Numbered from the stretch's first letter, positions 52,456 to 62,275 are shown. The stretch: DNA of 64,000 nt from Hippea maritima DSM 10411 (GCF_000194135.1 NC_015318.1:1068501-1132500), one strand, 5' to 3'. Numbers and translations are program-made. Notes: generated by a model not told the origin, from the sequence alone.

Positions 52456-55400
52456 ATGAAAAAAAGCTTGTTTTTTTTGGTTTTTTTTGTTTTGGTTTTT
52501 AGTTTTTTTTCTGTGCCTATTCATGCTAAGACTTTAGTTGTGGATAATAGTATTTGGAGCTATTTTGGATTTTACTGTGAAAGTGGTGATGAATACTATC
52601 ACTTGATTAAAAATGCTCTAAATAATGCTGACGATGGAGATATTGTTGAAATTTGCCCCGGCACGTACCAAGAAAGTAACTTAGAGATAAACAAAAACAT
52701 AACTATTGAAGGTTTAGGTAATTCTCCTGATGATGTGAAGGTTTATGCAAGAAGTAAAAACCCTATTTTTTACACAAGTGGATGGAGGGACGGTGTTACT
52801 TTAGAGAATTTTTTGGTTGAACAAGAAAGGAATAATAAGGATGCTTTATATATAGATGAGGGAACAAATTTTTCATTGAAAAATTTAACAATATCTTCAA
52901 AAGGTTATGGTATTGATATTAATAAAATATTAGATAGCAATTTTATAGGGTTAAATGTAAATACTTCAAATATTGCTTTAAATATTAATGAATCTTATAA
53001 TGGTTTATATATAGATAACTCTACTTTTATTTCTAGTAAAAATGATGCAGTGAATATTAATAAAATAACAGGAAATTTTATAATTAAAAATTCTGAATTT
53101 GAAGCAGAAAAAAAAGATGGAATATGGATTAATACTTGCAATTATGTAGATATTGAAAATTCTTATATTCATGATACAAAAAAGGAAGGATTTTATGTGA
53201 AAACTAATAATCAAAAAATTGATATGAAAGGAAATTTAATAGAAAATCCGGGAAATTATGGAGTTTATATTGCCGATACATCTAATCCAGGAGAAATTAA
53301 AAATAATATTATTAAAGGAGCATCTATTAGAGGATTTTATTTATTAGAAAATAAAAAATGGAGAGGTTATCAAGTAGAGAATAACTGCTTCGAAAATGGA
53401 AACGGTAAGAATGTTTTTAATAGAGATAAAAATGCTTATTTCAATAAAAATTATTATGATGATTGGAGTGGAAGTGGTGCATATGAAATACCAGATATTC
53501 CAGTATATGATAGTAATCCTTTGAGTTCGTGTCCTTTTAGCAGTATTCCAAAACCAATAATTGATTACCATATGGATGAATGCAGTTGGGATAATAATAC
53601 CTCCACTTATGAAATTAAAAATTATGGATCATTAGGAAGCAATTACGACGCCACAGCGGTGAACGGTGCAAACACAATTCATAATGGAAAAATTTGCAGG
53701 GGGGGAGATTTTATTGGCACATATGCAAAATTAAACAACTACCCCCATATAGGAAATCAATGGAGTATGTCCGTTTGGATTAAATTTCCTTTAACTCCTA
53801 TCTTAGACCAATACCAATTAAGTAATTATTATTACTTTATTATTGCATCAGTAGAAGGAACAGGAGATTTAGGTTTTTTTGCAAAAAGTAAATATGGTAG
53901 TAATTATAAATGGGGAGTATATAACAACAATGGAAATATACAAAAAATAAATTTGGGAAACATTAAATTCGGATGGCATCATGTTGTACAGGTGGTTAAA
54001 AATTCAAAAACTTATTTATATATAGATGGGAACTATATAGGAAAAGTAAATATTTTTACCCATGGGGATGTAAAATATACTGGTAGTTCAACTGATTATA
54101 CAGATTATGAAACAATTGGTTCATATATGGACGAATTTAAACTTTACGATACAGCGCTCACTACAGATCAGATTCAACAAATTTACAACAACGAAAATGC
54201 AGGTAAAAATTACGATGGCACTGAAAGAACCTGTCTACCTTGTATGGCCATAGATCACTACGAAATCTGGCATTATACAACAAATTTGACCTGTCAACCT
54301 GCACCTTTAGAAATCAAAGCCTGCGCCAATGACAACTGCTCAACTCTTTATACAGAAAATGTAACGCTTACGCTTAACTATGACAGTAAAAGTAAACAGA
54401 TAAGCTTTTCAGGTGGTGATGACAATACAACAATCAGCTACACGCAGGCTGAAACAATAACTCTATCAACATCAAATGAAAGCCCTACTCCTTCACACCC
54501 CACAACTTGCCATATTTTTAATTCAAGCTCTACATCCTGCGATATAACCTTTAAAGATACAGGTTTTGTTTTTAAGAGCCCAACAAACTCTGATTATATT
54601 GTAAACAATATTCTATCTTGTTCTTCCAAACCTATCGAGATAGATGCCGTGGAAAAAGACAATGCAACAAACAAATGCACGAATATGTCAGCGTTTAACG
54701 GTGATGTGACGCTTAGTATGTATGGAAAATATATTACGCCCTCGACAAATCCTTACGGAACAAAGGTAATTGTTGATAACACATCGGTTGAAACTACTAA
54801 TAGCAGTTCAACACCCTCGGGGACGCCTGTAACTCTGCATTTTGACAACGGCTCAGCTCAATTTAATTTATCCTATCCAGATGCTGGGAGCATTGAGGTA
54901 GGGGCAATTTATAATGAAAATGGGCTTCATGTGGAGGGTGAATCCAATCCTTTTGTTGTAAAACCGGCAAGGTTCGTTTTTGATAACCTGAGTAATCCTG
55001 CAGATAATGCCACCTGCACAAATGATTCCTGTTGGGCTGATGTTGGTGTGTTTAAGAGGGCAAAAGAAGAGTTTGATTTTAATGTAAAGGCAGTCTGTGA
55101 TAACGCCACTGTCACACCGAACTATTACCCGATAAATCAAAATGGCGACAATTCAACCGTTAACCTGACTGCTTTTATGGTTGCACCAGACAATGGAACG
55201 GATGTTACAAACAAGCTTGACAATGTTACTATTTCTGCAAGTGCTTTTCATGGAGGTGTTGCGCATGTAAGTGAAAGCTTTAATGATGTTGGAATAATCT
55301 CTATGAATGCAACAGAGACTGATTATTTGGGGGCTGGGGAAATTTTTGGCAATAAACCTTATGTTGGAAGATTCATACCTGATCATTTCAAAATCACTGC

Positions 55401-56247
55401 TGTAGATAACGGAACTTTAAAGGATCAGTGCGATACTTTCAATTACACAGGACAAACTACAACTTATAATATAACTCCTAAATTTGTAATAACCGCACAG
55501 AATAAGGATAATCAAACAACTGTGAATTATGAGGGTGTATTTTTTAAACTTAAGGCGAGTGATGTTAGTATAACCAACCCAACAACTGACGATAAACAGT
55601 TGGGTTCTGATAAAACAAGCAAAGTAAGCATATCGATAGAAAGGGCACAAGCTACCTTGCAGGATAACCATAATGGAAGTGGCACATATACGTTTGGCAG
55701 TGACAATATAACCTATTTAAAAGATAACAACTCTAAAATCGCTCCTTTTGCACCTCAATTTTCATTTGTAATCGATAACATTACCGACTTAGACAACGTC
55801 TCATGTATAAACTGCCCGGACAACATAACTGTAACTGGTACTCAAATGAAATACGGAAGGCTAAAAATCTTTAATAACTACGGCCCGGGCGATGAATCGC
55901 TGATTCTAAAGGTTCAAGCACAATATTGGGATGGAGTCCAATGGAGCTTAAACGGAGACGATGTATGCACAACGCTAAACATAGATGATTTTGAGAAAAA
56001 AAATCCAACGGGCAACATATCAGTTTCGGATATATCTATAGGCTCTGTGCAAGGTGTAGATTCCGGCGAGGGCAGTTTGACTATATTGCCACCTGGAGCA
56101 GAAAAATACGGAAGTATCGACATAGATTTATATGACAATGCTTCATTTTACAACTGGCTTTATGATAACAACACCAAGGGAGAGGCTTTCTTTGGCATTT
56201 ATAGAGGAAACGATAGGGTTATAGAATGGAAAGAGATATCACCTTAA
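52456..56247 (+). CDS. mshQ: chimeric MshQ-like surface protein with beta-helix and LamG domains
   Basis: The 1263-residue exported protein has a signal peptide (about 1-24) and a right-handed beta-helix region (about 35-345) with repeated short strands. A LamG/concanavalin-like domain (about 370-590, with WSMSVWIKFPL and FKLYDTALTTDQI) follows, then a C-terminal half typical of MshQ proteins. That half contains VGRFIPDHFKI near 975, and GRLKIFNNYGP followed by LKVQAQYWDGVQW near 1135-1160. MshQ is thought to be a large surface part of MSHA pili. The first half is far more AT-rich than the second: hand counts of single 60-base lines give 17% GC at 53041 and 40% at 54301. This suggests domain acquisition. 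It is 13 bases upstream of mshE. Confidence 0.82.
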   Translation: MKKSLFFLVFFVLVFSFFSVPIHAKTLVVDNSIWSYFGFYCESGDEYYHLIKNALNNADDGDIVEICPGTYQESNLEINKNITIEGLGNSPDDVKVYARSKNPIFYTSGWRDGVTLENFLVEQERNNKDALYIDEGTNFSLKNLTISSKGYGIDINKILDSNFIGLNVNTSNIALNINESYNGLYIDNSTFISSKNDAVNINKITGNFIIKNSEFEAEKKDGIWINTCNYVDIENSYIHDTKKEGFYVKTNNQKIDMKGNLIENPGNYGVYIADTSNPGEIKNNIIKGASIRGFYLLENKKWRGYQVENNCFENGNGKNVFNRDKNAYFNKNYYDDWSGSGAYEIPDIPVYDSNPLSSCPFSSIPKPIIDYHMDECSWDNNTSTYEIKNYGSLGSNYDATAVNGANTIHNGKICRGGDFIGTYAKLNNYPHIGNQWSMSVWIKFPLTPILDQYQLSNYYYFIIASVEGTGDLGFFAKSKYGSNYKWGVYNNNGNIQKINLGNIKFGWHHVVQVVKNSKTYLYIDGNYIGKVNIFTHGDVKYTGSSTDYTDYETIGSYMDEFKLYDTALTTDQIQQIYNNENAGKNYDGTERTCLPCMAIDHYEIWHYTTNLTCQPAPLEIKACANDNCSTLYTENVTLTLNYDSKSKQISFSGGDDNTTISYTQAETITLSTSNESPTPSHPTTCHIFNSSSTSCDITFKDTGFVFKSPTNSDYIVNNILSCSSKPIEIDAVEKDNATNKCTNMSAFNGDVTLSMYGKYITPSTNPYGTKVIVDNTSVETTNSSSTPSGTPVTLHFDNGSAQFNLSYPDAGSIEVGAIYNENGLHVEGESNPFVVKPARFVFDNLSNPADNATCTNDSCWADVGVFKRAKEEFDFNVKAVCDNATVTPNYYPINQNGDNSTVNLTAFMVAPDNGTDVTNKLDNVTISASAFHGGVAHVSESFNDVGIISMNATETDYLGAGEIFGNKPYVGRFIPDHFKITAVDNGTLKDQCDTFNYTGQTTTYNITPKFVITAQNKDNQTTVNYEGVFFKLKASDVSITNPTTDDKQLGSDKTSKVSISIERAQATLQDNHNGSGTYTFGSDNITYLKDNNSKIAPFAPQFSFVIDNITDLDNVSCINCPDNITVTGTQMKYGRLKIFNNYGPGDESLILKVQAQYWDGVQWSLNGDDVCTTLNIDDFEKKNPTGNISVSDISIGSVQGVDSGEGSLTILPPGAEKYGSIDIDLYDNASFYNWLYDNNTKGEAFFGIYRGNDRVIEWKEISP

Positions 56248-56260
56248 AGAAAGGAAAGTT

Positions 56261-57937
56261 ATGAAACTAAAAAAAATTAGAATTGGTGATTTGCTTAAAG
56301 AGAAAGGCTATATAACAGAAGCCCAATTGAAAGTTGCCCTAAATGAGGCAAAAAGTAAGGGTAAAAAGCTCGGTGAAATGCTTGTTGAGCTTGGTTATAT
56401 AACTGAAGAATTAATGACGGATGTTTTGGCTGAGCAACTTGGAATAGAAAAAGCAACATTAGAGGACATAAAGTTTGAAAAGCCTTTAAAAGAGGCGCTA
56501 CCCGAGAAACTCGCCAGAAGGTTTAAGGTGGTGCCTGTTGATGTCAAGGACAACAAACTTATTATAGCCACAAGCGACCCCACTGACATTTTCGCGCTTG
56601 ATGAAATTAGCAGAATAACACACAAAGAAATCATCCCTACAATAATATCCAAAGATGAGCTATTCAGCGCTCTTGAGAGAATCTATGGAACAGAGGACAA
56701 ATTATATAAAATAGTAGATGACGTTGAGAAAAAGATAATCTCAAGCGGAAGCGATGAGGATATATTAAGAAACTTAGCAGAAGACGCATCCGTTGTAAAC
56801 TTAGTAGACAGTATAATAGCCAAAGCACTGACAGATAAAGCCAGCGACATACACATAGAACCTGATGAGGATATCCTAAGGGTCAGGTATAGGATCGATG
56901 GAATACTACATGAGGTTTTATCTCTAAACAAAGTGCTTCATCCCGCCGTAATATCAAGAATAAAAATAATGTCAAATATGAATATAGCAGAAAAAAGGTT
57001 ACCTCAAGATGGAAGGTTTAAGCTAAGAAAAAATTTCAAGGATGTAGATTTTAGGGTTTCTACTCTCCCTACAAACTACGGCGAGAAGGTTGTTTTAAGG
57101 ATCTTAGACAGAGAAAAGGCTCTGCTCGATTTAAGAAACATAGGAATGGATGAGTACAGCTTAAAAATATACGAAGATATGATATCAAAACCTTATGGCA
57201 TTATCTTAATTTCTGGTCCTACCGGCTCAGGAAAGACAACAACCCTCTATGCATCGTTAAACAAACTCAATACACCAGAGAAAAATATTATAACAGTAGA
57301 GGATCCAATTGAATATAATTTTAAACTAATAAATCAGGTAAGCGTCGATGAAACCGCTGGACTGACTTTTGCTAATGCATTAAGGAGCATCTTAAGGCAA
57401 GACCCGGACATTATTATGATTGGTGAGATCAGGGATAAAGATACAGCAGAAATTGCCATTCAGGCATCACTTACGGGACATTTGGTTTTATCCACAATAC
57501 ACACAAACGATGCAGCATCAAGCGCTGTAAGGCTCATTGAAATGGGTATTGAGAATTACCTTGTTTCAACCTCCTTGATCGGCGTTGTGGGTCAGAGGCT
57601 TGTTAGAAAGATATGTCCGCATTGTAAGGTTTCATATAAGCCAGAAAAGGAGCTTATTGAAAGATTGGGGCTTGATAATGACATCGTCTTATACAAAGGA
57701 GAAGGTTGCGAAAAGTGTAAGTTCAGCGGATATCAGGGCAGAATTGGCATTTATGAGGTGATGAAAATAGATAGAGATATAAGAAGCCTTATAAACAAGA
57801 ATGCCCCAATTGATGAGATTAGGCAAAAAGCCAAAGAAAACGGTATGCGCTTTATGAGGGATAGCGGTCTTGAACTTGTAAAAAAAGGTGTAACAACGCT
57901 TGAGGAGGTCTTAAGAGCAACAATTGTCAAAGAGTAA
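56261..57937 (+). CDS. mshE: type IV pilus/MSHA assembly ATPase with MshEN domain
   Basis: The 558-residue extension ATPase powers pilin polymerisation at the inner membrane. The N terminus carries two 24-residue MshEN motifs (7-30, beginning RIGDLLKEKGYI; 36-59, beginning KLGEMLVELGYI and ending AEQ), the known c-di-GMP-binding signature. The last Gln of the first motif is Ala. The Walker A GPTGSGKT lies at 319-326, the Walker B region is DPDIIMIGEIRD, and the His box is GHLVLSTIHTNDA. A tetracysteine zinc motif (CPHC, CEKC) is intact. The second motif suggests activation by c-di-GMP. Confidence 0.95.
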   Translation: MKLKKIRIGDLLKEKGYITEAQLKVALNEAKSKGKKLGEMLVELGYITEELMTDVLAEQLGIEKATLEDIKFEKPLKEALPEKLARRFKVVPVDVKDNKLIIATSDPTDIFALDEISRITHKEIIPTIISKDELFSALERIYGTEDKLYKIVDDVEKKIISSGSDEDILRNLAEDASVVNLVDSIIAKALTDKASDIHIEPDEDILRVRYRIDGILHEVLSLNKVLHPAVISRIKIMSNMNIAEKRLPQDGRFKLRKNFKDVDFRVSTLPTNYGEKVVLRILDREKALLDLRNIGMDEYSLKIYEDMISKPYGIILISGPTGSGKTTTLYASLNKLNTPEKNIITVEDPIEYNFKLINQVSVDETAGLTFANALRSILRQDPDIIMIGEIRDKDTAEIAIQASLTGHLVLSTIHTNDAASSAVRLIEMGIENYLVSTSLIGVVGQRLVRKICPHCKVSYKPEKELIERLGLDNDIVLYKGEGCEKCKFSGYQGRIGIYEVMKIDRDIRSLINKNAPIDEIRQKAKENGMRFMRDSGLELVKKGVTTLEEVLRATIVKE

Positions 57938-57984
57938 CGATAAAGAATAAGATTAGGGGGTGATGCAGACATGAAAAATAGTAG

Positions 57985-58012
57985 TTAACATTTAAGGTAC
58001 TTATGATATAAT
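57985..58012 (+). promoter_or_regulatory. promoter of the major pilin gene
   Basis: TTAACA (57985-57990), a 16-base spacer and consensus TATAAT (58007-58012) lie 35 bases before the pilin ATG. A dedicated promoter allows the high pilin expression needed relative to the assembly genes. Confidence 0.7.
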
Positions 58013-58046
58013 TTCGTTAGTAAAAAATTTTTAGGAGGTTGTTGGA

Positions 58047-58556
58047 ATGAGGAAAGAGGGTTTTACGCTAATTGAATTGATTATTGTCATCGTGATTTTG
58101 GGAATTTTAGCTGCTGTTGCAGTGCCAAAGTTTGCGGGATTGACAAAAGAGGCAAAAATTTCAGCTGTTAAAGGGTTTGCTGGCAGTGTTAGAGCTGCCA
58201 TGAACATTGTGCATGGCAAATGGCTGGTTCAGGATAACTCATCCATTGATAATGTTACCTTAGAAGATGGTACAACAGTATATGTGTGCCTTGGTGGAAG
58301 TTCAGATGGTCATAACTGCGCAAGTGGCGTCATTAAAGGCTATCCCGCTCCAGATACAGATGGTATAGGTGCAGCAGTTGATTACGATAATGATACATTC
58401 GAAGCAGTAAAAAACGACAATGGAACTAACAACACAATTACCTTCTACTATAAGGGATACAGTAGTGCTACAAATAAAAACTGTTATGTTAGATACGATT
58501 ATAGCACCTCTGGAGAAGGCCCAAAAATAACTGTAGAAACAGACGATTGTGAATAA
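58047..58556 (+). CDS. mshA: MSHA-type major pilin
   Basis: This is a 169-residue type IV prepilin with a short leader MRKEG, cleavage before FTLIELIIVIVILGI, Glu5, and the pilin helix. The C-terminal domain has two cysteine pairs, including C-terminal ...DDCE. The ATG follows TAGGAGG. Its own promoter and position between the ATPase and the MshG-like gene mark it as the major subunit. Confidence 0.9.
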   Translation: MRKEGFTLIELIIVIVILGILAAVAVPKFAGLTKEAKISAVKGFAGSVRAAMNIVHGKWLVQDNSSIDNVTLEDGTTVYVCLGGSSDGHNCASGVIKGYPAPDTDGIGAAVDYDNDTFEAVKNDNGTNNTITFYYKGYSSATNKNCYVRYDYSTSGEGPKITVETDDCE

Positions 58557-58568
58557 TTATTTTTCTTT

Positions 58569-59786
58569 ATGAAATTCTTCTACAAAGGAGTAAGTGAAGG
58601 CAAAAGTCTGACCGGCATTATAGAAGCAGCGTCATACGATGAGGCGCTGCTTCTTTTGTATGATAAAGGTATAGATGTTGAAGATCTAAGGCAGGCGTCT
58701 GCTTTTGATGAATTAAGCAATCTAATAAATCAATTCAGGGTAAAATTTGGCAGGGTAAAATTAGAGGATTTAATCGTTTTTACGCGTCAGTTTGCAACGC
58801 TCTTTGATGCGGGTGTGCCTATCTCAACGATTCTTGAGCGCCTCAGCGAGCAAACCGTTTCATTTAAACTAAAGGGCGTTGTAGAGCAAATAAAAAAGGA
58901 CGTGGATGGCGGAATGTCTTTGAGTGAAGCCTTTGCAAGGCGTGAGGATATTTTTTCGCCTCTATACATAAACATGCTTAAGGTTGGTGAAGAAAGCGGA
59001 ACATTGGATGTAGTTTTAGAAAGGCTTGCGACGATTTTAGAGACAGAACTTCAAACAAGGAATAGAATAAAAACTGCAACAAGGTATCCTAAAATCGTTG
59101 TTTCAGCTATAGTAATCGCTTTTTCCATCATCATAACTTTTGTTATTCCCCGATTTGTTAGCTTATTCAATAAATTTAACGCTACACTGCCACTGCCTAC
59201 AAGGATACTCATAGGCATAAATAATTTTGTCCACAACTTCTGGTGGCTTGTTATAGGTCTAATAATAGCCTCGATCGCATTTTTTAAAAAATACAAAAAA
59301 ACCCCGCAAGGAAAAAGAAAAATAGATGAGATAATATTAAAACTACCCATACTTGGTAAACTTGTCCATAAAATCTATCTATCAAGAATAATGAGAATAT
59401 TGGGACTTCTATACAAAAGTGGGTTGGCTATAACAACATCTTTAGATATTGTTGCAGAAGCAACGGGTAATGATGTCGCAAAGCAAGCAATATTGGCAAT
59501 AAGATCCTATGTAGAAAGCGGGGCAACAATCTCAAGACCAATCAAAAGCTCTGAATTCTTCCCCGACATAGTAAGCGATATGGTCGCTGTTGGCGAAGAA
59601 ACAGGAAGGTTGGATGAAATGCTATTTAAGGTTTCAGACTACTTTGATGAGGAAATATCGTATGCTATAAATAATCTATCCACAGCTATTGAACCAATTT
59701 TACTTGTATTTATAGCGGCTATGGTACTTCTGCTTGCATTAGGTGTATTCTTGCCTATGTGGGATATGGTAAAGGTCGTCCATTAA
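58569..59786 (+). CDS. mshG: pilus inner-membrane platform protein (GspF/PilC/MshG)
   Basis: The 405-residue GspF-family protein has two cytoplasmic helical domains (about 65-190 and 270-395) and three membrane helices near 173, 220 and 380. Motifs FARREDIFSPLYINMLKVGEE (here split as FARREDIFSP and NMLKVGEESG) and FPDIVSDMVAVGEETG are the family repeats. It works with the MshE ATPase to push pilins into the fibre. It lies 12 bases after the pilin gene; no strong ribosome site is visible. Confidence 0.93.
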   Translation: MKFFYKGVSEGKSLTGIIEAASYDEALLLLYDKGIDVEDLRQASAFDELSNLINQFRVKFGRVKLEDLIVFTRQFATLFDAGVPISTILERLSEQTVSFKLKGVVEQIKKDVDGGMSLSEAFARREDIFSPLYINMLKVGEESGTLDVVLERLATILETELQTRNRIKTATRYPKIVVSAIVIAFSIIITFVIPRFVSLFNKFNATLPLPTRILIGINNFVHNFWWLVIGLIIASIAFFKKYKKTPQGKRKIDEIILKLPILGKLVHKIYLSRIMRILGLLYKSGLAITTSLDIVAEATGNDVAKQAILAIRSYVESGATISRPIKSSEFFPDIVSDMVAVGEETGRLDEMLFKVSDYFDEEISYAINNLSTAIEPILLVFIAAMVLLLALGVFLPMWDMVKVVH

Positions 59787-60139
59787 TGAAGAAAAACGGT
59801 TATTCAGCATGGGAAGAAATCATAGTGTTGATTGTTATTGCAATAATGGTTAACGTTATATATTACAGGTATAAAATACTTGAAAAGAAGGCTTTAAAGA
59901 CCCAGATCAAAGTTGAACTATCCAATCTAAAACTTGCCATAGAACTTTACAAAATAAGAAACAATAAATATCCCTCCAACCTATTCGAGCTATACAAAAA
60001 GGGATATGTATATTATAAAAATTTTTACATAGATAACAGCACAGAGCAAATCTTAGATAAATTGGGCAAAAGATACATTTACAACAAAAAAACCGGCAAG
60101 GTTTCTATAAATCCGGAAACCTTAAAAGAGTTACAATGA
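59786..60139 (+). CDS. divergent pseudopilin (GspG/MshF-like)
   Basis: The 117-residue protein starts MKKNG, then YSAWEEIIVLIVIAIMV. The leader, Gly at the cleavage site and Glu at position 5 of the mature protein fit a prepilin, although the usual FTLIE is replaced by YSAWE. The rest (LAIELYKIRNNKYPSNLFEL) resembles GspG-type pseudopilins. The ATG at 59786 overlaps the mshG stop (TAATG); a longer frame from 59759 lies inside mshG and is rejected. The position suits an MshF-like role. Confidence 0.72.
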   Translation: MKKNGYSAWEEIIVLIVIAIMVNVIYYRYKILEKKALKTQIKVELSNLKLAIELYKIRNNKYPSNLFELYKKGYVYYKNFYIDNSTEQILDKLGKRYIYNKKTGKVSINPETLKELQ

Positions 60140-60585
60140 GGAAAGGCTTTACTTTAGTTGAGCTTGTAGTAGTTATAGTTTTAATAGGGATAGTGTCAAT
60201 AGTAGTAGGTCCTAAGATATTTACAAGCGGATACAAGGAAAAAGCCGATTTAGTAAAATTCATCACGATAACACGTTATGCTCAACATGAATCCATGATA
60301 AAAGGGGGTTGGTACTATATAGGTTTCAACTCAAAAAGCTACTACGTTGGCAATAAAAGTGGCCAGGTAGAAGTGCCGGGTGAGGAGGATAAGGCCATAT
60401 CTGTTCAAGAAAACATAAGCGCAACATATAAAAACAACCCTATAGATAAGGTTTATTTTGACTACTTAGGTGAGCCTTGCGATAATAATCTAAACCCTTT
60501 GGATAGTGATGTAGTGGTTAAAATAGATAATAAATACACCGTTACTATCACCCCATTTGCTGGTGGTGTGGTAAGCAATGATTAA
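60136..60585 (+). CDS. mshC: MshC-like minor pilin
   Basis: The 149-residue prepilin has leader MRKG, mature start FTLVELVVVIVLIGI with Glu5, and GPKIF after the first helix. Its ATG overlaps the upstream stop (ATGA). The position (before mshD and mshO) fits MshC. A minor role in pilus initiation is inferred from the family. Confidence 0.78.
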   Translation: MRKGFTLVELVVVIVLIGIVSIVVGPKIFTSGYKEKADLVKFITITRYAQHESMIKGGWYYIGFNSKSYYVGNKSGQVEVPGEEDKAISVQENISATYKNNPIDKVYFDYLGEPCDNNLNPLDSDVVVKIDNKYTVTITPFAGGVVSND

Positions 60586-60593
60586 AATTAGCT

Positions 60594-61109
60594 ATGAAAT
60601 TTAAAGAAAAAGGCTCAGGCTTTACTCTCATAGAGGTTGTTTTATCGATTGTTGTTTTTACACTTGGCGTTGTAGGCATCATGGTGGTTTTTTACAATAC
60701 GCTGGGTAAAACATCAAACCCAATAATCAGGCATAGGGCCATAGAGGTTGCTCAGTCTGTAATGGATGAAATTCTCTCTAAAAAGTTTGACAATGATACA
60801 CCCAATGGAGGAGGCACAATACCCCTAAATGAGGTTAACATAAAAAAGGAAGAGAACACCAATAACACCGACAATTTCGACGATGTAGATGACTTTGATA
60901 ATCTAAGCTGCATAACAGGTTCAAATGGTTGTTTTGATGATATTACTGCAGGGTATAAAATTAAAGTAGATGTAAAATGTGCAAAATTAGATAACAATAA
61001 GGTTGTAATAGCGGAATGCCCTACAAACTTCAAACTCATAAGGGTTGAGGTCACATCAAATGGATTGGATGAAAGCTATATATTGAAAGCTCTAAAGGGA
61101 AACTTTTAG
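60594..61109 (+). CDS. mshD: MshD-like minor pilin
   Basis: The 171-residue prepilin has leader MKFKEKGSG, mature FTLIEVVLSIVVFTLGVVGIM, Glu5, and a PilV/GspI-like following region (IEVAQSVMDEIL). The acidic central part contains Asn/Asp-rich NNTDNFDDVDDFDN. It lies 8 bases after mshC. Confidence 0.82.
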   Translation: MKFKEKGSGFTLIEVVLSIVVFTLGVVGIMVVFYNTLGKTSNPIIRHRAIEVAQSVMDEILSKKFDNDTPNGGGTIPLNEVNIKKEENTNNTDNFDDVDDFDNLSCITGSNGCFDDITAGYKIKVDVKCAKLDNNKVVIAECPTNFKLIRVEVTSNGLDESYILKALKGNF

Positions 61110-61112
61110 TAT

Positions 61113-61196
61113 GATTTTGGATTTTAAATTTTTAATTAAAGAATGGATATGGGCATGGGATTTAATTGGGTGAGGGTTAATTCAAAATCCAAAATC
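61113..61196. repeat. inverted repeat flanking the mshO start
   Basis: Perfect 13-bp arms GATTTTGGATTTT (61113-61125) and AAAATCCAAAATC (61184-61196) enclose 58 bases that include the mshO start codon. The right arm is translated as part of the extended leader. It may be an inserted short repeat or an RNA structure controlling mshO. Confidence 0.7.
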
Positions 61197-61919
61197 AATA
61201 ACTCAAAATTGTTAATTAGCGGTTTTACGCTTATTGAGTTGATTATAACGATGGTTGTAGTCGGCATAGTAGCCTATCTTGGAACAAATCTTATAGAGCC
61301 TGTTATGGAGGGGTACGTAGACACTCAGGTCAAAACATTGTTGTTTAACGAAGCCCAATATTCATCAAATAGAATAGCCAAAGAGATTAGAAACGCAATA
61401 CCAAATACTATTAAAGTCATAGACAACAATACTATTGAGTTTGCCGAATTCAGCAGTATGGGCTACTACTCACCCTTACAGGGTTCAGACAACATAAGCT
61501 GCTCAGAGATTAATATAGCATCGGGCGATAATGTATCCATATACAACACAAAGCCCGACTATTTCTACAACGGTGATAGAATTTACAAAATAAAAAGCAC
61601 CCAAAACGGAAGGTGCATTTTAGACAGACCGATAGATCACGATTCACCATACCATAGAATATACAAAATAGGACAAATAGTAGCTTTCTATCTTAAAAAC
61701 AGTAAAATCTACAGAAATTCAAACATCTCACTTGACACAACTCCATCTGAAATAAAACAAGGGGGCTATGTAATGGCAAATTATGTAAAGAACTTAACAT
61801 TTAAATATGAGCAAGGCTACACATATAAACAGGCTATTTTAAAAATCGAATTAGTGATGAAAAAAGGAGATGTAGAGCTAACATATAATCAAGAGGTACA
61901 CATAAGAAATGTTCCTTAA
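61143..61919 (+). CDS. mshO: MshO-like minor pilin with an unusually long leader
   Basis: The 258-residue prepilin has its cleavage site LLISG before FTLIELIITMVVVGI, with Glu5. The leader is 27 residues if the first ATG (61143) is used, long for the family, and its Ser/Lys/Asn-rich part (NSKSKINNSK) is encoded by the inverted repeat above. In-frame ATGs at 61149 and 61155 and a TTG near 61209 are alternatives, and none has a strong ribosome site. The PilW-like size and position identify it as MshO. Confidence 0.8.
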   Translation: MDMGMGFNWVRVNSKSKINNSKLLISGFTLIELIITMVVVGIVAYLGTNLIEPVMEGYVDTQVKTLLFNEAQYSSNRIAKEIRNAIPNTIKVIDNNTIEFAEFSSMGYYSPLQGSDNISCSEINIASGDNVSIYNTKPDYFYNGDRIYKIKSTQNGRCILDRPIDHDSPYHRIYKIGQIVAFYLKNSKIYRNSNISLDTTPSEIKQGGYVMANYVKNLTFKYEQGYTYKQAILKIELVMKKGDVELTYNQEVHIRNVP

Positions 61920-62274
61920 CAAAAAAGGCTCATTGATTTTTATTGTTTTTTTGCTTATATTATTTGCGTTTGTTGGCGCTATGATTGTAAGTCTTTTATC
62001 CAGTAGCAGCGTTTCTTCATCTGAAGATTTAATATCATCACAGGCATTCTACCTGGCTGAAAGTGGTAAAGAAATTGCTATAGAAAGGTGTGTAAACGAA
62101 GGATTTTGCGACAATGCAACATATACCTTAGATAATGGAGAAATGGTTGTGGTTTTTGTGTCTAATGCCTCGATAACAATAGACAATGGTTCAAATTCAA
62201 TACTGTATGAATCAACAAGTGAAGGAAAATTGGAAGATACAAAACGTAAGATAGAATTCAAATTCTGGAAATGA
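61909..62274 (+). CDS. mshP: MshP-like minor pilin (PilX-like)
   Basis: The 121-residue protein has leader MFLNKKG, mature SLIFIVFLLILFAFVGAMIV without Glu5, then the PilX/MshP hallmark AFYLAESGKEIAIERC. It overlaps mshO by 11 bases and ends 1 base before mshM. Confidence 0.8.
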   Translation: MFLNKKGSLIFIVFLLILFAFVGAMIVSLLSSSSVSSSEDLISSQAFYLAESGKEIAIERCVNEGFCDNATYTLDNGEMVVVFVSNASITIDNGSNSILYESTSEGKLEDTKRKIEFKFWK

Positions 62275-62275
62275 T

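Noticed and set aside
57961-57989. Tiny ORF (ATG at 57971, five codons) with a GGGGGTGATG site before the pilin promoter
   Set aside because: Too short to support and overlaps the pilin promoter; probably chance.
59759-59785. Nine-codon upstream extension of the divergent pseudopilin
   Set aside because: It lies inside mshG and would place extra residues before the prepilin leader; the ATG at 59786 overlaps the mshG stop as in neighbouring genes.
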